From Diaphorobacter sp. HDW4B (lineage in GTDB: Bacteria > Pseudomonadota > Gammaproteobacteria > Burkholderiales > Burkholderiaceae_C): a stretch of DNA of 64,000 nucleotides. This document shows, piece after piece, positions 45,875 through 53,651 of this stretch. The stretch is taken from positions 3,346,001 through 3,410,000 of the forward strand of contig NZ_CP049905.1 in assembly GCF_011305535.1 (NCBI RefSeq). The letters run 5' to 3'. The position numbers were made by a program, and so were the translations under genes. Every line of letters begins with the position of its first letter. Positions within the stretch are counted from its first letter, which is position 1. The notes beneath the pieces were generated by a model, which made no database searches, was not told the origin of the DNA, and was given only the letters and a program-made list of their open reading frames with translations.

Positions 45875-47413
45875 TCAGTTTTGGCGCCGTCGGCTTCGTG
45901 CCATCCCGAACATCGCTAGCACGAGTCCACCCAGCCCGGCCACGGAGAACGCGGATAGAGAAGGCACTGGCTGCAGCGCCATCGGAGAGGGCGGCTTGGG
46001 TGCCTCGACTACTGGACCCGCGGCGGCGGTGCAGACCTCCAGTCCCGGACTGGCACCTGACAAGGCAGCGGGAGTGACGCAGTAGAATAGGTACTGATTC
46101 CTATCGCTGGTCTGTAAGGTGTAAGTGACGCTTGCACTCGCACCACCCGTAACGCCAGATGCAACCGTAGTGCCATCGGCCGAGCTGGTGATTGTCGAAT
46201 TCGGGCTAGTCACGAACTTGTATCGTGTACCACTATTCGTGGTGTCTTCCGCCTCCGTCTCAGCATCAGAATACGTATAGGCGCCCATCATTGGGGATCC
46301 CACAGTGGATGATCCGCTCAAGTTCGGGGTGGCCACGGGAACGGTATTGGGTGCCTCGACTACTGGACCCGCGGCGGCGGTGCAGACCTCCAGTCCCGGA
46401 CTGGCACCTGACAAGGCAGCGGGAGTGACGCAGTAGAATAGGTACTGATTCCTATCGCTGGTCTGCAAGGTGTAAGTGACGCTTGCACTCGCACCACCCG
46501 TAACGCCAGATGCAACCGTAGTGCCATCGGCCGAGCTGGTGATTGTCGAATTCGGGCTAGTCACGAACTTGTATCGTGTACCACTATTCGTGGTGTCTTC
46601 CGCCTCCGTCTCAGCATCAGAATACGTATAGGCGCCCATCATTGGGGATCCCACAGTGGATGATCCGCTCAAGTTCGGGGTGGCCACGGGAACGGTATTG
46701 GGTGGTGAACCCAAAAAGTAACTCACTCCACCGTCCTTGAGCGGACGCCTCGCAGTGATCTCCACCTTGCATACCTGATTGGAACGCATGACGATACCAT
46801 TGACCGTGTTGGCATCGCTTCCTGGAGAGCTAACGTTCCAGTATCTTGCCGCGGGGGGGCCGACTATTTGGCGATTGGGCGTATTGGTGGTTGAAATTCT
46901 CAGGAAGGGGAAGTCACCAGCATCAATCGCTTGACCCGCACAGTCAAAAAATTTGATGTCGTTATCCTCATTGGAATCAACATCTTGAAAAAACACTACC
47001 GAATTGGCCCAAAACGGTGTTGACGAGGAAAAGCTAAGAGATCCTCGATCAATATACGCTTGCCCTCTATGTTGAGGACTACCGATATTTGCAGGCAAGC
47101 TGCCACCCAAGGCGGCATAACCCGTTCCTCCCTGAGTGAAGACCCCAGGAAGTCCATCGGCGGTTCCACCATCGTTGGTCCATGTCAACGCTTGACCATT
47201 CCATTGCGCATCACCCGTTTTCGCAGCAGGATTAGGGGCCCAGATATCAACGGTGCTTCCACCCGCCACCCAGCCTGGCGCTTGCAGGTCCATGAATGTC
47301 CAGCCTGCAAAATATTGGCTATCTGGCGCTACTGTGATTTCCGCTGCCACTGCATGGCCTGCCAGACAGCTGAAAAGCAGTGACATGATTTTTGCGCATT
47401 CCGAAATCTTCAT
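45875..47413 (-). CDS. IPTL-CTERM-type surface/exported protein with duplicated domain
   Basis: 512 residues. A signal peptide (LAGHAVAA) leads to an N-terminal beta-rich domain of about 210 residues and two 117-residue domains that are almost exact copies (NTVPVATPNLSGSSTVG ... GPVVEAP). The C-terminus is a sorting signal: VPSLSAF, a hydrophobic helix and the basic tail ARSRRRQN. It resembles IPTLxxWG-CTERM tails recognised by exosortase-like enzymes but lacks the Trp. The ATG at 47413 sits five bases after AGGAGG; the frame's earlier ATG at 47428 overlaps that site. Base composition is more A+T-rich than the chromosomal genes, and it lies between two att-like sites, so it is probably imported cargo. 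Confidence 0.8.
   Translation of the reverse strand: MKISECAKIMSLLFSCLAGHAVAAEITVAPDSQYFAGWTFMDLQAPGWVAGGSTVDIWAPNPAAKTGDAQWNGQALTWTNDGGTADGLPGVFTQGGTGYAALGGSLPANIGSPQHRGQAYIDRGSLSFSSSTPFWANSVVFFQDVDSNEDNDIKFFDCAGQAIDAGDFPFLRISTTNTPNRQIVGPPAARYWNVSSPGSDANTVNGIVMRSNQVCKVEITARRPLKDGGVSYFLGSPPNTVPVATPNLSGSSTVGSPMMGAYTYSDAETEAEDTTNSGTRYKFVTSPNSTITSSADGTTVASGVTGGASASVTYTLQTSDRNQYLFYCVTPAALSGASPGLEVCTAAAGPVVEAPNTVPVATPNLSGSSTVGSPMMGAYTYSDAETEAEDTTNSGTRYKFVTSPNSTITSSADGTTVASGVTGGASASVTYTLQTSDRNQYLFYCVTPAALSGASPGLEVCTAAAGPVVEAPKPPSPMALQPVPSLSAFSVAGLGGLVLAMFGMARSRRRQN
46001..46702. repeat. 351-bp tandem duplication (two copies)
   Basis: Bases 46001-46351 and 46352-46702 are the same sequence; the only difference I find is T versus C in a GGTCTGTAAGG/GGTCTGCAAGG context. 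It adds exactly 117 codons, keeping the frame of the IPTL-CTERM gene. The near identity points to a recent duplication or ongoing homogenisation. Confidence 0.93.
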
Positions 47414-47542
47414 TCGCACCTCCTGCATATAGATTCGTTAACATAAAATTTCATAACGCAATTTATTGTGAGGAGACAGGGCTGAGGTTGAAATAAATCA
47501 AGAAATGCTGTTAGTTTGCAATTCTTGATAGATATTTTCAAT

Positions 47543-47902
47543 TTAACAACTGTGGGTGTGTGTGCGGTTGACAAGGTGACGGTTGTCAAAGTCCAGCAGA
47601 TGGTAGTTGGAAATCAGCCATAGCTTTAGGGTGGGGTCGTATCGCGCCAGAGCCGAAACGATGATTCCAACGTTGATCATCGAGACGGCCGCACCTGGCG
47701 AGTACAGCGTGACCGTAGTGGATGGTGACGCGGAGCAATCAGGCTTCCATGCAGGCTCGATCATGAGCGCGATGCCACGATCTTGATGCCGAAAACACAG
47801 GCATTTCACATCTGGTTTGAGCATGTCAGCATCGGCACGACACCGGCCATCAACATGCGGCACGACGCCGAAACTTTGGCGAATCGGCTCATGCTTTTGC
47901 AT
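47543..47902 (-). CDS. Hypothetical protein
   Basis: 119 residues, no recognised domain; contains QSFGVVPHVDGRCRADADMLKP and ends His/Asn-rich. The frame is open further to 48148 through the att region and into the integrase, but the part before the ATG at 47902 is unlikely to be translated. No strong ribosome-binding site is seen. It may be a fragment of island cargo. Confidence 0.35.
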   Translation of the reverse strand: MQKHEPIRQSFGVVPHVDGRCRADADMLKPDVKCLCFRHQDRGIALMIEPAWKPDCSASPSTTVTLYSPGAAVSMINVGIIVSALARYDPTLKLWLISNYHLLDFDNRHLVNRTHTHSC

Positions 47903-47994
47903 GGTCAATACAGGGGTTGAATGGGTGCTCTGGTCCCCGGCTGGTCCCCGTAGCAAAGCCGCTTGGCCTAAGTGGTTGATTCTTAACAACCTGA

Positions 47995-48017
47995 TGGCCT
48001 CCCCGACAGGAATCGAA
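47995..48017 (-). other. Attachment-site-like tRNA 3'-end fragment 2 (beside the intact integrase)
   Basis: The minus strand reads TTCGATTCCTGTCGG followed by GGAGGCCA: T-loop, T-stem 3' half, acceptor strand CGGGGAG, discriminator G and CCA. It lacks the remaining tRNA. It is about 80 bases beyond the integrase stop, the normal place for attL/attR. The other prophage end is outside the window. Confidence 0.65.
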
Positions 48018-48095
48018 CCCATTACCACCAGAAATAGACCTAATTTAACTGTATGCGTGCACAGTATTTGCTGTAGGACACTGGTTAAATTTGGT

Positions 48096-49238
48096 CTATT
48101 TCGATGGTTCTGTCCCGGTTTTTGTCCCGTTTTCGGAACCAGTCGCACCGCTCAGATAAGCATCAAGCTTGCGGTGCTCAGCGCCCTTGTCGGCACCATC
48201 GATCCAGCGGGAATAGACCCGGAAAAACATTTCGACGGAATGTCCTAACTGACGCGCGGCCCATGCCGGTGTGATGCCCGCCATCAGGCACACGGTTGCG
48301 AACGTGTGGCGGGTTTGCCGTGCGTCGCGCTGCCGGATGCCCGAAAGCTTCATCGCCGGTTTCCACCACGAATCAAGCGGCGAATCAGTGGATGTCAGGG
48401 GGAGTCCCTCTTCATTGAGAAAGACGTGCTGGCCCTGCAACTGAGAGCGCGTGCGTTGGCGCTCCAGAACAGCCATCGCGCGGCTGGTGAGCTCAACCTC
48501 GCGCGCCGTCCCCGTCTTCGTTCCTTTGACCTGGCCGCGCGTCAGTGCTTGGTCGACCAGCACCTTCCCTGAGCGCAAGTCGACTCTCGACCACTGCAGT
48601 GTGATTTGCTCTGATGGGCGCAGACCTGAGAACATCGCAAATTCGTAGTAGTCGCGCGCCACATCGGACTTGAACTTCGACAGCAGGTGTTCTGCCTCGT
48701 CGAGTTTGAATGGATCCGGCTGAGGCTTCGGGTTCTTGCGTGAGACGATTTCGTCGTGCAAGGCCTCCTTCAGAATCTTGGCCCGAAATCCATATTCCAA
48801 GGCCATTCGAAAAGGGCTGGCGACGTTGTTGAACGTCTTTGCATTTTTGGGAAGTGCGCCCAGCAGTTTCTTCAGATCACGATACGCGAAGTTGTTCACT
48901 CGCTTCTGGCGCAGAGCGTCAAAGTGGTAGCTTTCGAGTGTCTGCGCGTAGTGGTCGCGAGTGCTGTGCTGAAGCTCTGGGCCCTTTACTTCGAGCCATT
49001 CATCGAACAGTTCGCCGAAGGTCATGCTGGGCGCATCGTTTTTCACGCGCGGGCTGTCCGGAAAGTAGTCAGCCAGAGCGAACGAACCGAGCTCGATTTT
49101 GGCGAGTATTTCTTTGCGAAGATCCTCTGCGTACTTGATGTTCGCAGGCGTTGGCCGGAGATCAAGTCGCTCCTTCCCGAAGCCTACAGTGCGCAGATCG
49201 ATTTGGATGTGCTGATCCTTCTTGACTACGCCGGGCAT
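48096..49238 (-). CDS. int: Prophage tyrosine site-specific integrase
   Basis: 380 residues. An N-terminal arm-type DNA-binding domain and SAM-like core-binding domain (TFGELFDEWLEVKG ...) precede the catalytic domain with SGLRPSEQ (first Arg), RQTRHTFAT (Arg310), LGHS (His333) and YSRW (Tyr342 nucleophile). It would integrate the element at a tRNA 3' end, consistent with the adjacent att-like sequence. Its start overlaps the upstream excisionase-like gene by 13 bases. Confidence 0.95.
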   Translation of the reverse strand: MPGVVKKDQHIQIDLRTVGFGKERLDLRPTPANIKYAEDLRKEILAKIELGSFALADYFPDSPRVKNDAPSMTFGELFDEWLEVKGPELQHSTRDHYAQTLESYHFDALRQKRVNNFAYRDLKKLLGALPKNAKTFNNVASPFRMALEYGFRAKILKEALHDEIVSRKNPKPQPDPFKLDEAEHLLSKFKSDVARDYYEFAMFSGLRPSEQITLQWSRVDLRSGKVLVDQALTRGQVKGTKTGTAREVELTSRAMAVLERQRTRSQLQGQHVFLNEEGLPLTSTDSPLDSWWKPAMKLSGIRQRDARQTRHTFATVCLMAGITPAWAARQLGHSVEMFFRVYSRWIDGADKGAEHRKLDAYLSGATGSENGTKTGTEPSK

Positions 49239-49459
49239 GCTTCACTCGCTTTCTTGCGCCCGCGTGTGGTGGGAGGGCTTCTGTCCTTGTCGATGAATGC
49301 ATCCAAGGCAACATGGTCCACGAGCTTGCGACCCTCAAACCATTTCCAAACAACACCTTCCGGCCAGCAGCCACTGCGACCGGTCCGCTCATCAAAGAAT
49401 GTGACCGGGAGGCCGGTCATCTCAGCGATTTTCTTCAGTGTGACCCATCGTGCACTCAT
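49226..49459 (-). CDS. xis: Excisionase-like protein
   Basis: A 77-residue basic protein: MSARWVTLKKIAEMTGLPVTFFDERTG..., an MerR-like/winged helix typical of small phage excisionases, with GVVWKWFEGRKLVDHVALDAFID at the recognition end. AAGGAG precedes the ATG. Overlaps with the integrase downstream and with the gene upstream (ATGA) show one translational unit. Confidence 0.8.
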   Translation of the reverse strand: MSARWVTLKKIAEMTGLPVTFFDERTGRSGCWPEGVVWKWFEGRKLVDHVALDAFIDKDRSPPTTRGRKKASEACPA

Positions 49460-49761
49460 GCTGGCTCCTTCTTGATCTTGTTCACCTTGCGCAGCGCCTG
49501 CTTGGCAATGCGTAAGCATTCCTTTTCAGTTTGGTAAGCCTCGACGTTCTCGCCATCCTTCGGCGGGTGGCGCAGGCAGAGCTCCATCCAGCCGACGGCG
49601 TGCCAGAGAGCCACGGTGTCGGACTTGGCGAGCTTCGGCAGCGGATTGTTCACTGCCTCGGGCAGCGCACAAGTGGCCACCTCAGATTGAGCATTCATGC
49701 GGATTGCATTCGAATTCTGGTCGTCTAGCAGGCCACCCCGGGCAGCACTGTTTTCGTTCAT
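49456..49761 (-). CDS. Hypothetical prophage protein
   Basis: A 101-residue soluble protein, mostly helical (VALWHAVGWMELCLRHPPKDGENVEAYQTEKECLRIAKQALRKVNK). It overlaps xis by ATGA and follows the 49758 gene by a similar overlap, so it belongs to the leftward early operon. Family not recognised. Confidence 0.7.
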   Translation of the reverse strand: MNENSAARGGLLDDQNSNAIRMNAQSEVATCALPEAVNNPLPKLAKSDTVALWHAVGWMELCLRHPPKDGENVEAYQTEKECLRIAKQALRKVNKIKKEPA

Positions 49762-49961
49762 TTTTGACCTCCCGGCAGTGCTGGTGCACCCTCAAAAAAC
49801 TGCCCATGACGTTGCTGTGTCACACGCAGATACTCGACCTCCACGCGAGCAGAGTTGACGATCACGGTCGCCACATCGGCAATAGCTTTGGCGCGGTCGA
49901 TGGGAATCGGATCGTCCTTGCGGCGCAGATCCTCCAGCGTGTCCATGAGCATCTGGCGCAT
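49758..49961 (-). CDS. Small conserved phage protein (internal start within a longer frame)
   Basis: 67 residues: MRQMLMDTLEDLRRKDDPIPIDRAKAIADVATVIVNSARVEVEYLRV..., a helical pattern common in phage early regions (often beside HNH-like genes). It begins six bases after the stop of the HNH-like gene (49967). It is in frame with the longer reading frame 49758-50792, so it could also be that frame's C-terminus, but the compact conserved-looking unit argues for its own start. Confidence 0.6.
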   Translation of the reverse strand: MRQMLMDTLEDLRRKDDPIPIDRAKAIADVATVIVNSARVEVEYLRVTQQRHGQFFEGAPALPGGQK

Positions 49962-50792
49962 TGTTGCTATGGGGCTTTCCGCTTGGGGCTGGTGCGCCGG
50001 TTGATGGCCTGCGTGATCTGGCCCTTGAGCTGGCAAAGCTGCCTCAGCTCCGGGTGCTGGTTCTGCACCAACACGCGCTCCCAATGCTGCTGGGACGTGA
50101 ACAGACCAAGGTTGTCCATCGTGCGCGGCAATGCCGGGTTCTTGACCATCAGCATCATCCCTGCTGGGATTGGTCCGTTCAGCGCTTCCCATTCGATCAG
50201 TTCCACACGCTTCCAGTCCTTCTTGGGCTGGCCGGTGTCCGTCACCTTGCGAATCAGGTAGCCGCGATCCATTCGCTCTGATCCGATGTGTTTGCTCGAC
50301 CCCTTGTTGTGCTTGCGTAGGCCCAGCTTCGTCGCCTGTCTCTGCACTTCCGTGAGCGGCTTGCTCATCATCGAGGCGATCTGCCTTGCGGTGTGCTGCG
50401 GGTACAGCTCGCGCAGTCTTGAGGACTCCTGCGCCGTCCATTTCCCCCGTCCCTCCTTGGGGTGGGGCCGGATGGTGCTTTGCTCGCCCACGTTTCTTGG
50501 GTTCATCTTTATCAATTGCCTGTACTAGCATCGCAGCCTGTTCATCGTCCTTGGAACGATTGAACGCCGATGGAATTTCAACCGGGCCCTTGCGATAGAC
50601 ATCCTCGTCCGAGTCGTAGCAGATCATGTCGTGGTCACATGCGGCCATGAGCTGCGTGTGCACGTTTCGGCTATCTCCTGGCTCAACGAATTTCAGGGCG
50701 ATATCCTTGATCGTCAGTTCCTCGTCGGGATTCAGGGCGAAGAAGCCAAGCACTCGGCCAGCAAGTGTTTCTGGGTTGGGGCGATATGTCAT
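49758..50792 (-). CDS. Winged-helix-like prophage protein; long frame with an out-of-frame middle
   Basis: The first ~110 codons (50792 to about 50465) look real: MTYRPNPETLAGRVLGFFALNPDEELTIKDIALKFVEPG..., a winged-helix DNA-binding domain, then a basic linker KKRGRAKHH. From there the frame runs on without stop to 49758, but the middle (about 50460-49970) has the Arg/Gln/Ala/His composition of a shadow. The convincing protein there is in the +1 frame (HNH-like gene, 49967-50515). The last 67 codons again look real. The true product may therefore be a short protein, a frameshift fusion with the HNH-like frame, or the full 344 residues. Confidence 0.45.
   Translation of the reverse strand: MTYRPNPETLAGRVLGFFALNPDEELTIKDIALKFVEPGDSRNVHTQLMAACDHDMICYDSDEDVYRKGPVEIPSAFNRSKDDEQAAMLVQAIDKDEPKKRGRAKHHPAPPQGGTGEMDGAGVLKTARAVPAAHRKADRLDDEQAAHGSAETGDEAGPTQAQQGVEQTHRIRANGSRLPDSQGDGHRPAQEGLEACGTDRMGSAERTNPSRDDADGQEPGIAAHDGQPWSVHVPAALGARVGAEPAPGAEAALPAQGPDHAGHQPAHQPQAESPIATMRQMLMDTLEDLRRKDDPIPIDRAKAIADVATVIVNSARVEVEYLRVTQQRHGQFFEGAPALPGGQK
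49967..50515 (-). CDS. HNH-endonuclease-like phage protein with Myb/SANT-type N-terminus
   Basis: 182 residues. The N-terminal part KWTAQESSRLRELYPQHTARQIASMMSKPLTEVQRQATKLGL is a helix-turn-helix of the kind fused to phage HNH proteins. The C-terminal part (VELIEWEALNGPIPAGMMLMVKNP ... TMDNLGLFTSQQHW) follows the HNH_3 pattern, but the two catalytic His positions are replaced (MLMV), so it is probably not a nuclease. It starts at TTG 50515 or ATG 50506 inside the preceding frame, with a stop codon 12 bases upstream in its own frame. Confidence 0.65.
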   Translation of the reverse strand: MIKMNPRNVGEQSTIRPHPKEGRGKWTAQESSRLRELYPQHTARQIASMMSKPLTEVQRQATKLGLRKHNKGSSKHIGSERMDRGYLIRKVTDTGQPKKDWKRVELIEWEALNGPIPAGMMLMVKNPALPRTMDNLGLFTSQQHWERVLVQNQHPELRQLCQLKGQITQAINRRTSPKRKAP

Positions 50793-50807
50793 ACTTCGGA
50801 AATATCT

Positions 50808-51128
50808 ATGGAACTGACTCTGATGATTGACGTCCGGAATCTTCTGATCTTGCGGTTAGAGCCTTGGGCGTTGGAGCACTCATGGCTTCTAAATTGGCAA
50901 AGTGACGTGCTCTGTATATTCAATCGCAGGCGCGCGGGCGGAATCATGGTCTCGTTCGTCGCCGAGACTTGGAACCAATTCCAAACCGCAAGCCGTCTTG
51001 AACAGGAACGGTACTTGGATATAGTTGCGAAACTGATAGAGGAGTCAGACGCTACGCGCCCTAAGACACATGTTTGCTTCCTCAACGCGCCTGTAGTGAC
51101 CTCGTCCTCATCTATGGAGAGCGACTGA
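50808..51128 (+). CDS. Hypothetical protein (rightward, opposite to neighbours)
   Basis: 106 residues, MELTLMIDVRNLLILRLEPWALEHSWLLNWQSDVLCIF..., with natural-looking composition and an amphipathic C-terminal helix (RLEQERYLDIVAKLIEESD). The frame opens further upstream over the winged-helix gene, which I ignore. It points right inside a leftward operon. The antisense frame 50789-51208 is the only competitor and looks less protein-like. Confidence 0.45.
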   Translation: MELTLMIDVRNLLILRLEPWALEHSWLLNWQSDVLCIFNRRRAGGIMVSFVAETWNQFQTASRLEQERYLDIVAKLIEESDATRPKTHVCFLNAPVVTSSSSMESD

Positions 51129-51177
51129 GACAGCGCAAGTTGCCTGAACACGCAGGGATGGATCTCGATGGGGTCAG

Positions 51178-51957
51178 TCATTGCGCATCCTCCTGCTCTG
51201 CCTTGCACTTAGCCGCCGCACCGTTCAGCGACTCCATGGCTACGTTGAGGATCGTCCGCGCTGCGTGCAGTAACTGGCAGTCCAGCCGGTTGTTGATCTC
51301 ATCAAGCACGGCAACGGTCGTGGCGACATCTGCGAGCAACTTACTGAATTGCCCATCAGTCCATGGCGTGCGGTCAGACTCATGCATCTCGCATTGCGCG
51401 TCGAGCCAATCTGTGAGGTGATGAAGACCCCAGACCGCGTCGTCGCCGTGATGTTCAGCAGCCATTTCCAGCACGCTCAGCACTTCAATTACGCGAGCGC
51501 GAGCATGCGGGATCACCTCGGGGAAATCGATCTCGTCGACTGCGATGATGGGCGCATTGGTTGGGGCTGGGCCCCAGTTCTTCAGCACCAGCGGATCATC
51601 GAGCAACCCACCCAGCACGACGCCGATCTGTCCGACCAGTGCCACGCGTTCTGCTGATGGCGTATCGCCTGGCACAAGCAGCGCAGCCTTCACTTGCGCG
51701 GCCACATCGTAGAGGCAGCACTCGACTTTGATCGGGCTGCTGTGGTCGGCCTGAAGGTCTTCGACCATAGATGTGGCCGTGGCCAGCAGGCGGGTGCCAT
51801 CGCAGGAGCCTTGCTCGGGATCGCATGATGATTGCCATGCGTTGTCAAGCAAGCCCTGCAGGACGCTCAGCGATGCGCTGAGATCGTTCTTTGCCGGGGC
51901 TGGTGCAGCCTTCTTGGGCAGGCTCTTGGCCTTTGGCTTTTCGATGACTGCGTTCAT
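51178..51957 (-). CDS. Hypothetical prophage protein
   Basis: A 259-residue, mostly helical acidic protein with a Lys/Ala/Pro-rich N-terminal tail. It has weak similarity in layout to the next upstream protein (both have a basic Ala-rich tail and a helical body with LHxxxD motifs), suggesting an old duplication. It overlaps that gene by ATGA. No known domain. Confidence 0.7.
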   Translation of the reverse strand: MNAVIEKPKAKSLPKKAAPAPAKNDLSASLSVLQGLLDNAWQSSCDPEQGSCDGTRLLATATSMVEDLQADHSSPIKVECCLYDVAAQVKAALLVPGDTPSAERVALVGQIGVVLGGLLDDPLVLKNWGPAPTNAPIIAVDEIDFPEVIPHARARVIEVLSVLEMAAEHHGDDAVWGLHHLTDWLDAQCEMHESDRTPWTDGQFSKLLADVATTVAVLDEINNRLDCQLLHAARTILNVAMESLNGAAAKCKAEQEDAQ

Positions 51958-52781
51958 GCTGCACCTGCCTTGCCCAATTGCGCGAAATCACTGCCGCAGT
52001 TCCACTCGTTGAGGCCGCCGACGATCCAGCTTCCAGTCGCTTGATCCGCTGCTGCGCCAATCTGACGAATCATGAACTGCGCCATGCTCACGAGGCTCTG
52101 AACCTCGCTAGGCACGCCTTCGATCTGCGGGACGCGTGTGAGCAGGTCATTCAGCAAGTTTGCAGATGTGGCCACATGCTCGAGCACGCTGGCCAACTGC
52201 TCACGATTCAGTTCGTTGGCCACTTCATCTTCCTGCTCAACCCGGCGAATCGGCGGCTGTGGACGGTCGCGGAACGGGCGCATGCCTGCGAAGCTCGTCA
52301 GGTGGCGCAGGTCATCGAGCGAGTCTGCGCAATACGCCATGAAGAGGCGATCAGCGTACTCGGCAGCGTGGCGGACAATGGCCCCGTAAGCGGTCTGCGC
52401 AGGAAGAGGCACGCCTGACAGCTCACGCTCTTCCATGAGGACGGCAGCGAATTCCAATTCAGACGCGATCAGTGCAAGGTGTTCGCGTGTTTCACCAAAT
52501 GCTGGGTCTTCAGAGGCGCGGTCGTGGCACTCTGGTGCGAGCAGCAGGTCCAGCAGATGATCGACTGCGTTGAGATGCGAGTTGTGCAGCTCGCGCGGAC
52601 CGTCATTGTCGTTGTAGGCTGCTGCCATGAACATGGTCTGCAGGATCTCCGCCACTTGCAGCGCCAACGTGTCGCGCTCGCTTTGAGCTGGTGCCTGTTG
52701 CGTGACTGCAGCCTTGGTAGCCTTCCGTTGGGCATGGGTAGGCCTTGCGCCCGCAGCGGGGCGCGCGATAATCTCGGTCAT
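51954..52781 (-). CDS. Hypothetical prophage protein
   Basis: 275 residues. An Ala/Arg/Lys-rich N-terminal tail (ARPTHAQRKATKAAVTQQAPAQ) leads to an acidic helical body (ILQTMFMAAAYNDNDGPRELHNSHLNAVDHLLDLL...). No catalytic motif. It is part of the leftward early operon. Confidence 0.7.
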   Translation of the reverse strand: MTEIIARPAAGARPTHAQRKATKAAVTQQAPAQSERDTLALQVAEILQTMFMAAAYNDNDGPRELHNSHLNAVDHLLDLLLAPECHDRASEDPAFGETREHLALIASELEFAAVLMEERELSGVPLPAQTAYGAIVRHAAEYADRLFMAYCADSLDDLRHLTSFAGMRPFRDRPQPPIRRVEQEDEVANELNREQLASVLEHVATSANLLNDLLTRVPQIEGVPSEVQSLVSMAQFMIRQIGAAADQATGSWIVGGLNEWNCGSDFAQLGKAGAA

Positions 52782-52808
52782 GGTTCGTTCCTTGGGTAAG
52801 GGGTCGGG

Positions 52809-53651
52809 CTAAGAGTTCTGCGCGGTTGGCGCCATGCAGATTTCGGGCGAAGGCTGGCAGTTGACGCTGCTGGCCTTTTGCTTTTTTCGGAGAGGCGGAT
52901 GAGTGGTCTGCTCGATCACGATGGGGTTCTCACTCGGCAGCAACTTGCCAAGATTTGCTAGTGCCACCTTCGTGTTTTCGTACCCGTCATGATGATCGTG
53001 GGCGACTGCAAACGCAGCACAAGCGATCTGCTGCGCCACCGTTGCAAGAGCAAGCTTCCCTACTGGCAAAGATCCGCGTTGGCCCGGTTGAATCTCAAGA
53101 GTCTTGTTGATGACCTTGTTCACGTTCATGTGTGAGGCCCAAGGCTTCGAGGAGGCAACGGACTTCGCCTGGATCACGTCATGGAGTTCGTGATAGCCAG
53201 TGATGTACTCCATTCGCAGTGCCACTGGAGAGGTTGCACCGCCGCGAAGGATGTTCTCAATCTGCATATCGCACCACACGGCGAAGTACACGTCGAGCCA
53301 GCGAGCGTAGGGGACACCAAGTTTCGGGTGCATCCAAGTACCGCCGCCGTTCTCGGGTGCTCCTGCCTTGGTCCTCACCAGCCCGGTGCGCTTCCCGAGG
53401 TCAGCCAACATACGGCGCACATCCTTGCCTTGAGCGGCTAACTCATTGATTTTGTTGAACTCCGGTACAAAACCGGAATTGCCCATAGCCTTGCAAAGAG
53501 CGACGATGTATTTCACCGTTTCGGCTTGGCGTAGCCAGTCAAATGGTTCTTTGTCGAACTTTGCAGCGACATGAGTCGCATTGAACCAGCCGTCTTCCGT
53601 GAAACGTACTGGCATGCCGTCATATTCGAGGACGATGACGGAGTTGCTCAT
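52809..53651 (-). CDS. KilA-N domain protein
   Basis: 280 residues. The N-terminal KilA-N DNA-binding domain is clear (VIVLEYDGMPVRFTEDGWFNATHVAAKFDKEPFDWLRQAETVKYI, then GTWMHPKLGVPYARWLDVYFAVWCDMQIENIL). The C-terminal half is unlike known domains. Such proteins occur in phages as antirepressors or regulators. The ATG at 53651 overlaps the end of the preceding gene; the longer frame to 53780 is a shadow. Confidence 0.88.
   Translation of the reverse strand: MSNSVIVLEYDGMPVRFTEDGWFNATHVAAKFDKEPFDWLRQAETVKYIVALCKAMGNSGFVPEFNKINELAAQGKDVRRMLADLGKRTGLVRTKAGAPENGGGTWMHPKLGVPYARWLDVYFAVWCDMQIENILRGGATSPVALRMEYITGYHELHDVIQAKSVASSKPWASHMNVNKVINKTLEIQPGQRGSLPVGKLALATVAQQIACAAFAVAHDHHDGYENTKVALANLGKLLPSENPIVIEQTTHPPLRKKQKASSVNCQPSPEICMAPTAQNS

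Noticed and set aside
45825-46085. A rightward frame beginning SGEIVDIKTALGWLSDQFW
   Set aside because: The first 20 residues look natural and might be a gene fragment, but the frame then runs antisense through the IPTL-CTERM gene; too short to support.
48096-48148. Extension of the 47543-47902 frame to 48148
   Set aside because: The extra 82 codons cross the att-like sequence and the integrase 3' end; they have no start signal and are an artefact of an open frame.
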